A DNA stretch of 20,278 bases from JAHFUI01 sp041485905 (GCA_041485905.1 JBGPKK010000084.1:1-20278), one strand, 5' to 3'; counted from the first letter of the stretch, positions 7,675 to 17,204 are shown. Made by a program: numbers and translations. The notes: generated from the letters alone by a model not told the origin.

Positions 7675-9883
7675 TTTCGCCTACCCCCCTCCCTGGTGGC
7701 TGGTTGTCGTGCTGGCGGCCGCGATCGGCGGCTTGGCGGTCGCCGCGTATCGCCGTCCGCTGGCGCCGCTGACGCGAACCCGCCGTGCGGTGCTGATCGC
7801 CTGCCGTGTGCTGGTCCTGTCTGCGATCGTTGTGTTCTTCTTTCGCCCGATTGTTCTTGTGCCGCCGGCGGGCGGGCGTGTGGCCGTTGTGCCGGTGCTC
7901 GTCGATGTGTCTCGCAGCATGCGCGTGAACGACGCGGAGGGACAGACCCGGCTCGCGCGGGCAACGGCGCTCGTGCGGACCGACCTTCTGCCGGCGTTGT
8001 CACGACAGTTCACGCCCGAGCTCTACACCGTGGGCGACCGTCTGGAGCCGGCCACGGCGAACCGGTTGAGCGGTGACGGCCGTCGGAGCGACCTCGGCGG
8101 TGCGCTCACCGCGATCCGGGAGCGGTATCGCGGTCAGCGGGTGGCGGGCATCGTGCTGCTGTCGGACGGCGGCGACACCGGGCAGTCGGACCCCTCGGCG
8201 GTGGCCGCTGTCGGTGCGCCGGTGTTCGCGATTGGGGTGGGATCGCCCGATCGGATCCGCGATCGCGAGATCGCCGGCGTGACGGCAGGCGATCAGCGCC
8301 TCGATCAGGCGTCAATCGATTTGCGAGTGTCGGCGGTCAGCTCTGGCTTCGGCCGCGCGCCGTTTCAGCTTCGCGTGCTGGCTAACGGGCGGGAGCTGGA
8401 AAACCGGCGCGTCGTGCCGGTGGCCGAGGGTGCACCCATCGAGGAGGTGTTCACCGTTTCACCGGATCCAGCGAACCCGACGGTGTACACCGTGGAGATT
8501 CCGGCCGACGAGACCGAAGCGGTCGTCGAAAACAATGCCCGAAGCGTGCTCGTCAATCCGGCCGGACGCACGCGTCGGATTCTGATCATCGAAGGTGCGC
8601 CGGGGTTCGAGCACAGCTTCATGACGCGCGCCTGGTCTCGCGATCCCGGCCTGGAGATCGATGCGGTCGGTCGCAAAGGCAAAGATGCCGAGGGGAAGGA
8701 CACCTTCTTCGTCCATGCCCCTTCGTCCCGCACGGCCGCGTTGACGCACGGCTTTCCGTCGCGCCGCGAAGATCTGTACGCGTACGACGGTCTGGTCGTC
8801 GCCAACGTCGAGGGCGACTTCTTCACGCGCGCCGAGCTTGCGATGGCCGCCGACTTCGTGGCCGAACGCGGCGGCGGCGTGCTGGTGGTCGGCGGTCGAT
8901 CATTTGCGCAGCGCGGCTTGACCGGCACTCCGCTCGAGGACGTGCTGCCGGTGGAATTGAACGATCGGCGCGGCGCGCTCGTCCGCACGTCGGCCGGCAG
9001 CGCCGCGAACAAAGTCGTCGTCACGTCGGAGGGGGAGAATCATCCCGCCATGCGGATCGGCAATTCTCCGGACGAGACCCGGCGGCTGTGGTCCGCGCTG
9101 CCGCCGCTGGCGGCATGCGCGCCACTCGGAGGGCCGCGCCCGGGCGCCACGGTTCTGGCGGTGGCCTCGGCGCCCACGGGCGTGACGTATCCCGTCGTCG
9201 CCGTGCAGCGCTATGGGCGGGGACGGTCGATGATTTTCGCCGGCGAAGCCTCGTGGCGGTGGAAGATGATGCTGGCCTCGACCGATCGCAGCTACGAATT
9301 CTTCTGGCGGCAGGCGGCGCGATGGATTGCGGGGTCGTCTCCTGACGCGATCGCGATCACCGCGCCCGAGAACGCCGGCGTCGGCGACGATATACCGATC
9401 GACATCGACGTCCGCGATGCGGCGTTCGCGCCGGTGGGTGATGCCTCCGTCGACGCGACGCTGACGGCTCCTGGCGGAGAGACGCGGTCGATCGCTGTGC
9501 GGCGCCCCGACCGGACGTCCGGCCGGCACGGCGCGGTGGCGAGGGCCGATCGACCCGGCTTATATCGCGTCGACGTGAGCGTGCGGCGAGGCTCGGCGCC
9601 GGCGGGAGTCGCGGTGCGCTGGTTGTATGTTGGCGGCGTCGACCGTGAATTCGCCGATCCGCGGCTCAACCAAGCGTGGCTGCGCCGCGTCGCCCGTGCA
9701 TCCGGCGGCCGCTACGTGCGGCCGGCAGACGTCTCGCGGATCTCCGGCTGGCTGCAGGAGACGACGCCGCAGCCGGCCGCGCCCGAACGCCGCGACGTGT
9801 GGCACGAGCCATTGGCGTTTGCGTGCATTGTGGCGCTGCTGTCGGCCGAGTGGATCCTGCGCCGCCGCTGGGGGCTGAGGTGA
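7670..9883 (+). CDS. membrane vWA / amidotransferase-like protein
   Basis: 737 aa. Two N-terminal membrane segments (about residues 9-27 and 41-63) precede a vWA domain with intact MIDAS residues DVSRS (79-83). A class I amidotransferase-like region follows (about 290-540; YDGLVVANVEGDFFT, ERGGGVLVVGGRSFAQRG), without an obvious catalytic Cys-His-Glu triad. Next come a beta-rich domain and a C-terminal membrane helix (about 714-732) ending in basic residues. The architecture is that of the second, longer vWA protein found with MoxR/BatA clusters. The start lies inside the heptamer array and has no clear ribosome binding site. The next gene overlaps its stop by 4 nt (GTGA). Confidence 0.85.
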   Translation: MTFAYPPPWWLVVVLAAAIGGLAVAAYRRPLAPLTRTRRAVLIACRVLVLSAIVVFFFRPIVLVPPAGGRVAVVPVLVDVSRSMRVNDAEGQTRLARATALVRTDLLPALSRQFTPELYTVGDRLEPATANRLSGDGRRSDLGGALTAIRERYRGQRVAGIVLLSDGGDTGQSDPSAVAAVGAPVFAIGVGSPDRIRDREIAGVTAGDQRLDQASIDLRVSAVSSGFGRAPFQLRVLANGRELENRRVVPVAEGAPIEEVFTVSPDPANPTVYTVEIPADETEAVVENNARSVLVNPAGRTRRILIIEGAPGFEHSFMTRAWSRDPGLEIDAVGRKGKDAEGKDTFFVHAPSSRTAALTHGFPSRREDLYAYDGLVVANVEGDFFTRAELAMAADFVAERGGGVLVVGGRSFAQRGLTGTPLEDVLPVELNDRRGALVRTSAGSAANKVVVTSEGENHPAMRIGNSPDETRRLWSALPPLAACAPLGGPRPGATVLAVASAPTGVTYPVVAVQRYGRGRSMIFAGEASWRWKMMLASTDRSYEFFWRQAARWIAGSSPDAIAITAPENAGVGDDIPIDIDVRDAAFAPVGDASVDATLTAPGGETRSIAVRRPDRTSGRHGAVARADRPGLYRVDVSVRRGSAPAGVAVRWLYVGGVDREFADPRLNQAWLRRVARASGGRYVRPADVSRISGWLQETTPQPAAPERRDVWHEPLAFACIVALLSAEWILRRRWGLR

Positions 9884-10902
9884 AGGGGCTGCGGCTTGTC
9901 GGACATCTGAATGTGGCGCAGGCCTTCAGGCCTGCGATCGCAGGGCTCAAGCCCTGCGCCACAACGGCGTTCATCGTCCTCATGCTGGCAGGCGCCTCGT
10001 TCGCGCACGCCGCCGAGCGCTACGCTGTCGTGATCGCGGGCGCCTCGGGGGGCGAGGTGTACGCCGAGAAGTACGACACATGGCGGACCGTCCTGGTATC
10101 GACCCTGTCGCAGAAATTCAAATATCCCGCCGACCGTCTGATGGTGCTCGCGGAGAAGGAGGGACCCAACGTCACGAAAGCGACCAGCGAAAACGTCCGC
10201 CGCGTGTTCGGCAGCCTGCGGAGCCGTCTGGCGAGCGACGATCTGTTGTTCGTGATCCTCATCGGCCACGGCACGACAGCCGACGATGACGAGGCGAAAT
10301 TCAACCTGGTGGGTCCGGATCTGAGCTCGAGCGAGTGGGCGGATCTGCTCAAGCCCATCCCGGGCCGCCTCGTGTTCATCAACACGACCGGTGGAAGCTT
10401 TCCGTTCATGCGCCGGCTCGCGGCGCCCGGACGCGTCGTGATCACCGCCACCGACTCCCCGGCCCAGCACTTCGAAACGGTGTTCGCGGAATTCTTCGTC
10501 AAGGCCATAAGTGACGCGACGGCGGACGCGGACAAGAACGGCCGTGTGTCTATCTGGGAGGCATTCAGCTACGCCAGCACGGGCGTCCGGCAGTGGTTCG
10601 ACCAGCACGGTCAATTGGCGACCGAGCGTCCGTTGCTCGACGACAACGGAGACGGCATCGGGCGTGAGGCGCAGAATCCCGGGCCGGATGGCGCAGTTGC
10701 GCGGGCTGTGTATCTTTCGCCGGAGACCACGCAAGTGGGGGACAGCGAGCTGCTGAAGCTCCGCGCGGAGCTCGAGCGACAGCTCGACGATCTCCGGCTT
10801 CGCAAGGCATCTTCTCCCGATCCCAGCCGGTACGACGCCGACATCGAGAGAATCCTCGTCGAGATCGCGCGCCTCTCCCGTCAGATCAGCTCAAAACCGT
10901 GA
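9880..10902 (+). CDS. secreted caspase-like (C13/C14-type) protein, Cys position replaced
   Basis: 340 aa from GTG at 9880, overlapping the upstream stop in GTGA. A hydrophobic stretch ending FAHA (about residues 29-44) looks like a signal peptide, so the protein is probably exported. The body has the order of a C13/C14 peptidase fold: strand YAVVIAGASGG (48-58), FVILIGHGT (124-132) with the expected catalytic His130, then LVFINTTGGSF (164-174). In active members the last segment reads like D/N-x-C-x-S-G; here Thr stands where Cys is expected, so the protein may be a pseudo-peptidase. Two Asp/Asn-rich loops, DADKNGRVS (216-224) and DDNGDGIG (254-261), resemble EF-hand calcium loops. The C-terminus (about 285-340) is a coiled coil. 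A palindromic repeat codes for residues 12-28. An ATG at 9982 is a possible but less likely start, as it cuts the signal peptide short. Confidence 0.75.
   Translation: MKGLRLVGHLNVAQAFRPAIAGLKPCATTAFIVLMLAGASFAHAAERYAVVIAGASGGEVYAEKYDTWRTVLVSTLSQKFKYPADRLMVLAEKEGPNVTKATSENVRRVFGSLRSRLASDDLLFVILIGHGTTADDDEAKFNLVGPDLSSSEWADLLKPIPGRLVFINTTGGSFPFMRRLAAPGRVVITATDSPAQHFETVFAEFFVKAISDATADADKNGRVSIWEAFSYASTGVRQWFDQHGQLATERPLLDDNGDGIGREAQNPGPDGAVARAVYLSPETTQVGDSELLKLRAELERQLDDLRLRKASSPDPSRYDADIERILVEIARLSRQISSKP
9912..9963. repeat. double-hairpin REP-type element in a signal-peptide region
   Basis: The outer arms TGTGGCGCAGG (9912-9922) and CCTGCGCCACA (9953-9963) are perfect 11-nt complements. Inside are two further perfect hairpins: GCAGGCC-TTCA-GGCCTGC (9919-9936) and GCAGGGC-TCAA-GCCCTGC (9940-9957), so the element can also fold as two adjacent hairpins. 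It translates in frame as VAQAFRPAIAGLKPCAT, a peptide I recall as a common spurious N-terminus in Acidobacteria annotations, which suggests a dispersed family. It lies between the GTG start and the hydrophobic core of the caspase-like protein. Confidence 0.75.
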
Positions 10903-10928
10903 GATAACTGCCGCGAAGCGATAGTGAG

Positions 10929-10935
10929 AAGGAGG
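10929..10935 (+). promoter_or_regulatory. ribosome binding site of the cupin gene
   Basis: AAGGAGG, 4 nt before GTG at 10940, a strong site that sets this start. The 37-nt spacer 10903-10939 contains no heptamer array, and I see no clear promoter or terminator in it, so read-through from the upstream operon is possible. Confidence 0.7.
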
Positions 10936-10939
10936 AACG

Positions 10940-11605
10940 GTGTCGAGAACCATTTCGTTGAGCATGATCGCCGTGCTGTTCGTCGTGTCACAAGCAGTGA
11001 CCTTTTCGCAGTCCAAACCCACCGCGGCCACCTACATTACCGACGAAGAGGTGAAGGCGGTGAACGCGACGCCGGGAGTCGATCGAACCATCCGGGTCGT
11101 CGACATCGGCAACGAGAATCTTGCCGTCGGCATCATCCACCGGGTGGCGGCCGGCGCCGCGCGCGGCGCTGCAGCGGGCGCGGGAGCCGGAGCGGCGGCC
11201 GGCGGTGGACGCGCGGCTGCCCCGGCGCCGATGCCGTGCGGCGAGCAAGCGAGCACGCCGCCGGCTGGGGCGACTCCGGGCGGGATCGCTCACGATTCGC
11301 AGACCGAAGGCTACGTCATCGTGTCGGGCAGCGGCACCCTCATCACCGGCGGGCACATTGTCAACGGCAACAAATCGGCGCCCGACGCCGCAGTCACCCG
11401 GGAGCTGAACGGGCCGTCGTGCAGCGGCTTGATCTCCGGCGCGGACGTCGTCAGGCGCGCCGTGAAAACCGGCGACATCATCATCATCCCGGCGGGCGTG
11501 CCGCACGGATGGACCGACATCACCGATCACGTGGATTACCTGAGCCTCCGGCCATCCGATCACGTGCTGCAGGCCGGGTACGTCCACCCTGCGATCAAGA
11601 AATAG
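10940..11605 (+). CDS. secreted single-domain cupin protein
   Basis: 221 aa. A signal peptide covers about residues 1-25 (hydrophobic SMIAVLFVVSQAV). The cupin fold shows motif 1 around HDSQTEGYVIVSGSGTLITGG (metal-ligand candidates His118 and Glu123, with the G-x-G turn) and motif 2 GDIIIIPAGVPHGW (180-191, His189). A low-complexity Gly/Ala segment (about 70-97) is inserted before motif 1, and two Cys (100, 161) could form a disulfide in the periplasm. The substrate is not identifiable from sequence. It is on the same strand as the MoxR operon, 37 nt downstream, but nothing links it functionally. The convergent P450 gene ends 72 nt away. Confidence 0.85.
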   Translation: MSRTISLSMIAVLFVVSQAVTFSQSKPTAATYITDEEVKAVNATPGVDRTIRVVDIGNENLAVGIIHRVAAGAARGAAAGAGAGAAAGGGRAAAPAPMPCGEQASTPPAGATPGGIAHDSQTEGYVIVSGSGTLITGGHIVNGNKSAPDAAVTRELNGPSCSGLISGADVVRRAVKTGDIIIIPAGVPHGWTDITDHVDYLSLRPSDHVLQAGYVHPAIKK

Positions 11606-11677
11606 TCGTTACTGGAACAGACGCAGATGGTGGCGGACGGATGCGGGTGACTCGTGGGGGCTCGCAGGATGCGGCGG

Positions 11678-13042
11678 TCACTCCGCTCGTCGGTGCACGG
11701 TCATTTGCAGGCCGTGCTTCAGGCGGAGGGTGACCACCGGGTCCGGGACCACGGGATGACCGGGCACGAGGCGCAGGCGCCAGCGCTGCGCGATGGTGCT
11801 CACGACGAGCACCAGCTCCATCAACGCGAACGATTCGCCGATGCAGCGCCTGACGCCGCCGCCGAACGGCAGATACGCGAAGGGCGGCAGCGACGCCTTG
11901 AACGCCTCGGTCCACCGATCGGGCAGGAATCTGTCGGGCTCCGGGAAGTGGCGCACGTCACGATGGATGACATACGGGCTGACGACGACGAGCGAGCGGG
12001 CCGGTACGACGTACTCGTCGATCGCGTAGTCCTCGAGCGCACGACGGCCGATGATCCACGCGGGCGGGAAGAGGCGCATCGCCTCGGTGACGACCTTCTC
12101 GACGAACGGTAACGACGGGATGTCGGCCACGTCCGGCTGCCGTCCGCCGAGCACGCGATCGATCTCGTCGTGAAGCGCGGCTTCGACGTCCGGCGCGCCG
12201 CTCAGGAGATACCACGTCCAGGCGAGCGCGTTGGCGGTGGTCTCGTGGCCGGCGAGAAAAATCGTCATGGCCTCGTCACGCACCTGGCGGTCGCTCATGC
12301 CGCCGCTTCCACCGTCCTCATCCCGGGCCATCAGGAGCATCGAGAGCAGATCGCCGCGGTCGTGGGGCTGGCGCCGGCGCTCGGCGATCATCGTGTAGAT
12401 GATCGCGTCGAGCTCGGCCCGTGCGGCGCGGCTCCTGCGGAGAGCCGGAATCGGCAGGCGCTCGATGAGATTCGGCCACGGCAGCATCTGCAGCCAGAAC
12501 GACGCCATGACGGCGGTCAGCGCCAGGCCCACGTCGCGCGCGCGCGACTCGACGTCGACCCCGAAGAGCGTCTTGCCGACGACTGCGAGCGTCAGCCGCA
12601 TCATGTCCTCGGCGGCGTCGATCGTGCCGCCGTCGGTCCACCCCGCGCGGACCCGGTCCGCGCACGCGGTCATCACCGACGCGTACGAGGCGATCCGATC
12701 GCGATGAAACGCCGGCTGTATCAATCGGCGCTGGCCCAGATGCCTTTCGCCTTCGCTCGTGAGCAGGCCCTCGCCGAGGAGCCGCTTGGCGCGATCCAGA
12801 CCCCGACCCTTCATAAACTTGCGCTGGCTGGTCGTGAAGATGTCGCGCACGTGCCGCAGATCGCTGACCAGGAACAGATGCTCACCGGCCATCCGCACAT
12901 ACGCCAGATCGCCATAGGTGCGCTGGAGATTTGTGAAGAACGCGAGGGGATCCCGTCCGGGACCGTAGATCATCAGCGAGCGGAGCGACCGCGACGGCCC
13001 GGGAGGAAATGCGGAGACGGCGCTCGGTCCTGTCGTCGTCAC
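11678..13042 (-). CDS. cytochrome P450
   Basis: 454 aa from GTG at 13042, with AGAGG about 8 nt upstream. The I-helix oxygen-activation motif is AGHETT (264-269), the K-helix ExxR is EAMR (320-323), and the heme-binding loop is FGGGVRRCIGESFA with Cys400 as the axial ligand. There is no fused reductase or ferredoxin domain and no clear membrane anchor, so it depends on separate electron carriers, none of which is encoded here. PPxW and the motif order suggest the CYP4/CYP102-like group of bacterial P450s (fatty-acid or terpenoid-type hydroxylases), but the substrate cannot be told. It lies 37 nt downstream of the PQQ dehydrogenase on the same strand and may be co-transcribed. Confidence 0.95.
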   Translation of the reverse strand: MTTTGPSAVSAFPPGPSRSLRSLMIYGPGRDPLAFFTNLQRTYGDLAYVRMAGEHLFLVSDLRHVRDIFTTSQRKFMKGRGLDRAKRLLGEGLLTSEGERHLGQRRLIQPAFHRDRIASYASVMTACADRVRAGWTDGGTIDAAEDMMRLTLAVVGKTLFGVDVESRARDVGLALTAVMASFWLQMLPWPNLIERLPIPALRRSRAARAELDAIIYTMIAERRRQPHDRGDLLSMLLMARDEDGGSGGMSDRQVRDEAMTIFLAGHETTANALAWTWYLLSGAPDVEAALHDEIDRVLGGRQPDVADIPSLPFVEKVVTEAMRLFPPAWIIGRRALEDYAIDEYVVPARSLVVVSPYVIHRDVRHFPEPDRFLPDRWTEAFKASLPPFAYLPFGGGVRRCIGESFALMELVLVVSTIAQRWRLRLVPGHPVVPDPVVTLRLKHGLQMTVHRRAE

Positions 13043-13055
13043 GAGAGCTACCTCT

Positions 13056-13067
13056 GCAGACGTCTGC
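13056..13067. promoter_or_regulatory. 12-nt perfect palindrome before the P450 gene
   Basis: GCAGACGTCTGC is its own reverse complement. It lies 14-25 nt upstream of the P450 start in the short gap after the PQQ dehydrogenase gene. It could be an operator, an RNA hairpin at the gene boundary, or chance. Confidence 0.3.
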
Positions 13068-13079
13068 TACCGACGTCCC

Positions 13080-15221
13080 CTACTTCGCCGGCAGACTGAA
13101 CGCGAGGTACTCACCTGAGTAGGCCCCCCCGCTCACGGCGACTACGATGTACTGCCGGCCGTCGACGGAGTAGGTCATCGGCGACCCGCTCTGCGGCGCC
13201 GGCATCCAGACGGTCCCGACTTCCCTCCCGGTCGTCTTGTCGTACGCACGCAGCATCGCTCCCCGCGGATGCTGCGGCGTCGTCGTCACTTGCGGATCAC
13301 CCATGATGACCAGCGTCTTGGTCACCAGCAGTCCGACGCCCGACGTGCCTGCCTGACCCGTCTTCGGGATGTTCAGACCGCGGAGGGCCGGATGATTGCG
13401 GATGTTGTCCGGCGTATCGCCGTGCGGCGTCTGCCACATCAGCTCTCCGCGATCGAGGTTGATGGCGGCGAGCAGGCCGTACGGCGGTTTGATCATCGGC
13501 AGACCCTGAACGGTCAGGCCGGCATTCGCGCTCGCGGCATTTGCGGCGGCCGCCGCGGCTGCCTCAGGTTCAGGAGCCGGCGTGGCGCGGGCTTCTCGCG
13601 CGCGCTCCGCCGTGCGCGGCGCGTCGGCCGCGCAGCAATCGCCGGGGCCGAGCACCTCCCTGAACGGCTGCCCGGCGAGGCCTGCCACGTACTTGATGTC
13701 GGAGAATCCGGGCGGCGGCGCAACGAGGGCTCGCGTGCCGGCTATATTCCCGGCCGGCGCGAACGCGATGTGCAGCTCTGGATCGTAACCGCCGCCGGGC
13801 CAGTTGGTCGCGGTGCCCACGGTAATCGCGCCGAACATGCCGTTGACGCTGCCGAGCATCGGCGGGTTGAACGGCGTCGGCGCCCACCGGTACTTCTTCG
13901 CGCGCTCGATCGCTTCCGCCCGCAGCCCGGGCGTGAAATCGATCAGGTCGCCCGGCAGGTCGAAGGCGTTGCGCGCATAGCGCAGCTTGTCCGGCGGATG
14001 CGGTTGCGTCGGCGCGTACCACTCGCCCGGCACGTCGCCCTTCGGCACCGGCTTTTCCTCGATCGGCCAGATCGGTTCGCCGGTCACGCGATCGAAGACG
14101 TACAGCCACGCCTGCTTGGTTGGCACCGCCACGATCTTGCGTGGCCTGCCGGCGACAGTGACGTCCCCGAGGAGCGGCGCCGAGGACATGTCCCAATTCC
14201 AGAGCGGATGGTGGACGAGTTGGAAATGCCACTTGCGCTGACCAGTCTTCAGGTCGACGCAGACGAGGCTTTCGGCGAACAGGTTGTTCCCCGGCCGGTG
14301 TCCGCCGAAGTAATCGGACGTCGGCGTCTCCACCGGCAGGTACACGAGCCCGAGCTCTTCGTCGACCGTGATCTGGGTCCACACGCCGACGTTCCCGTTG
14401 AACGCCCACGATTCGTCCAGCCACGTGTCGTTGCCGAAGTCGCCCGGCCGCGGAATGGTGTTGAACTGCCAGAGCTTCTTGCCTGTCCGGGCGTCGAACG
14501 CGCGCACGAGCCCCTTGGTGTTGTCGTGCGTCGGGACCGTCGCGCCCTCGCGCATGGAGGACCCGATGATCACGATGTCCCTCGCCACGATCGGGGTCGA
14601 GTGGACGCCGATCTCCCCGGTTTCCAGATCGATTGGCTCGGCCCTCCCTTTCACGACGCCGATCTTCAGGTCGACGATGCCGTTGGTGCCGAACGAGGTG
14701 ATCGGCGCGCCGTTCTTCGCGTTGAGCGCGACGAGCCGGTAGCCGGTCGTCACGTACAGGACGCGCTCGTCGCCGCGGCCGTCGGTCCAGTACGAGAGGC
14801 CGCGTCCGGAGAGCTGCCGCGGCGCCACCGCCGCGCGCTTTCCCTCTCGCATGCTGTGCGACCAGATCTGCTCGCCGGTCTTCGCGTCGAGCGCGACGAC
14901 CGACCGGCGCGTCCCGCCCGTCGCGTAGAGGACGCCTTTCACCATCAATGGCGTGCCCTCCAGCTTGTATTCCGGGAAGGGGCCGAGGTTGTCGGTCTTG
15001 AACCGCCAGGCGACCTCGATCTTGCTGAAGTTGGCGGCATTGATCTGATCAAGCGGTGAATAGCGCGTCCCTTTCAAGTCGGCGGTGTAGTGCGGCCACT
15101 CACCGTTCTTCGTGGATGGTTGGCTCCCGGGCTGCCCCGAAACCCTCGGGGCGAGCCACACGAGAGCCAGGGCCAGCAACGCGAATGGCAGGGCGATTCG
15201 GTGGCCTGTTCGGGACATCAT
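13080..15221 (-). CDS. secreted PQQ-dependent dehydrogenase (glucose dehydrogenase type)
   Basis: 713 aa with a signal peptide (about residues 1-29; hydrophobic LPFALLALALVWLA, cleavage near VSGQ). Repeated beta-propeller blades carry W-motif pieces such as VVALDAKTGEQIWS (108-121), VRAFDARTGKKLWQF (239-253) and CVDLKTGQRKWHF (321-333). The segment HHPLWNWDMSSAPLL (337-351) matches the conserved 'H-LWD-D' part of quinoprotein glucose/alcohol dehydrogenases. It is therefore expected to oxidise a sugar or alcohol in the periplasm with PQQ and pass electrons to the respiratory chain. Residues 529-568 are an unusual insert: a vicinal Cys pair (529-530) followed by an Ala/Glu-rich stretch. No heme-binding CxxCH is present. 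The start ATG-ATG has GGGAG 6 nt upstream. Confidence 0.9.
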   Translation of the reverse strand: MMSRTGHRIALPFALLALALVWLAPRVSGQPGSQPSTKNGEWPHYTADLKGTRYSPLDQINAANFSKIEVAWRFKTDNLGPFPEYKLEGTPLMVKGVLYATGGTRRSVVALDAKTGEQIWSHSMREGKRAAVAPRQLSGRGLSYWTDGRGDERVLYVTTGYRLVALNAKNGAPITSFGTNGIVDLKIGVVKGRAEPIDLETGEIGVHSTPIVARDIVIIGSSMREGATVPTHDNTKGLVRAFDARTGKKLWQFNTIPRPGDFGNDTWLDESWAFNGNVGVWTQITVDEELGLVYLPVETPTSDYFGGHRPGNNLFAESLVCVDLKTGQRKWHFQLVHHPLWNWDMSSAPLLGDVTVAGRPRKIVAVPTKQAWLYVFDRVTGEPIWPIEEKPVPKGDVPGEWYAPTQPHPPDKLRYARNAFDLPGDLIDFTPGLRAEAIERAKKYRWAPTPFNPPMLGSVNGMFGAITVGTATNWPGGGYDPELHIAFAPAGNIAGTRALVAPPPGFSDIKYVAGLAGQPFREVLGPGDCCAADAPRTAERAREARATPAPEPEAAAAAAANAASANAGLTVQGLPMIKPPYGLLAAINLDRGELMWQTPHGDTPDNIRNHPALRGLNIPKTGQAGTSGVGLLVTKTLVIMGDPQVTTTPQHPRGAMLRAYDKTTGREVGTVWMPAPQSGSPMTYSVDGRQYIVVAVSGGAYSGEYLAFSLPAK

Positions 15222-15263
15222 GGTTCACTCCCTTCTCAAGCGCGCTCCTGTTCGATGGAGGGT

Positions 15264-15276
15264 GCGATTATATCGC
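15264..15276 (-). promoter_or_regulatory. -10 box within a dyad, promoter of the PQQ dehydrogenase
   Basis: On the - strand this reads GCGATATAATCGC, an inverted repeat GCGAT/ATCGC with a perfect TATAAT (complement of 15267-15272), about 45 nt before the ATG. No good -35 hexamer is seen at 16-18 nt. A repressor bound at the dyad would cover the -10 box. Confidence 0.5.
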
Positions 15277-15316
15277 CACAGAAGGACGGCGCTCGTACGC
15301 ACGTGTGGACTGTCGA

Positions 15317-15978
15317 CTAGTAGTCTGTCTCCCACAGTTTGACCTGCCGCTTCCGAAACACCAGAACGCCGACCATCCCGACGACGAAGCCCGCGACGTG
15401 CGCGGCGAACGCCACTCCGCCGCCGCTTCCCGTACTTGCCGTGACCGCGATGGTGCCGGCGCTCAACAGCTGCATCGCGAACCAGAATCCGAGCAGCAGG
15501 ATCGCGGGCAGCTCGATGATCTCCCAGTAGATGATCAGCGGGATGAGTGTGAGTACGCGGGAGCGTGGATAGAGGACGAAATACGCGCCCATCACCCCGG
15601 CGATGGCGCCACTGGCGCCGATTGTCGGCAGTCTTGACGCCGGATCCATCGCAATCTGGCCGAGCGCGGCGACAATGCCGCACAACAGATAGAAGATGAT
15701 GAAGCGGCCGTGTCCGACCCGGTCCTCGACGTTATCGCCGAAGATCCAGAGGTACCACATGTTTCCGAGGACGTGCATCCAGCTGCCGTGCAGAAACATC
15801 GACGTCATCAGCGTCGTCACATGGAAATCGGCGGGGACTACGCCGTAGACCTGGAGAAAGAGCGGGAGCATGTCGCGCGGCAGAGCGAGCTCGAAGAGCC
15901 ACGCCAGCGCGTTGAGGACGATGATGGTGACGGTGATGTAGGGGGTCGTCCGGGACGGGATGACGTCCCGAAGCGGGA

Positions 15979-15982
<4 letters not shown>
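15317..15982 (-). CDS. rhomboid-family intramembrane serine protease
   Basis: 221 aa with six or so hydrophobic segments. The catalytic motif GASGAIAGV (122-130, nucleophile Ser124) and the partner His195 in AFAAHVAGFVVG give the Ser-His dyad. The loop HGSWMHVLGNMWYLWIFGDNVED (65-87, with Asn74 as the expected oxyanion residue) is also typical. The N-terminus MIPLRDVIPSRTTPYIT is common in the bacterial group. It cleaves membrane proteins within the bilayer; the substrate is unknown. The ATG overlaps the leuA stop in ATGA, so it is translated with leuA, an odd pairing with no evident pathway link. Confidence 0.93.
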
Positions 15983-17166
<1,184 letters not shown>

Positions 17167-17173
17167 CAGGTGT

Positions 17174-17203
17174 GTTGTAGCCGGTCGGTGCGATAGAAGT
17201 CAA
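17174..17203 (-). promoter_or_regulatory. likely leuA promoter
   Basis: On the - strand TTGACT (17198-17203) lies 18 nt before TACAAC (17174-17179). A start site 7 nt beyond the -10 box would fall at or next to the leuA ATG (17166), which suggests a leaderless transcript and fits the lack of a Shine-Dalgarno sequence. Confidence 0.4.
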
Positions 17204-17204
17204 A

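Noticed and set aside
13269..15059. 596-codon open frame on the + strand across the PQQ dehydrogenase
   Set aside because: It is an Arg/Asp/Val-rich shadow of a well-supported gene on the other strand, with no start signal or domain.
15304..15330. Further heptamer array at the end of the rhomboid gene
   Set aside because: It shares GACTGTCGACT with the 7633-7674 array and has a short dyad, but fewer than two regular units follow and part is coding.
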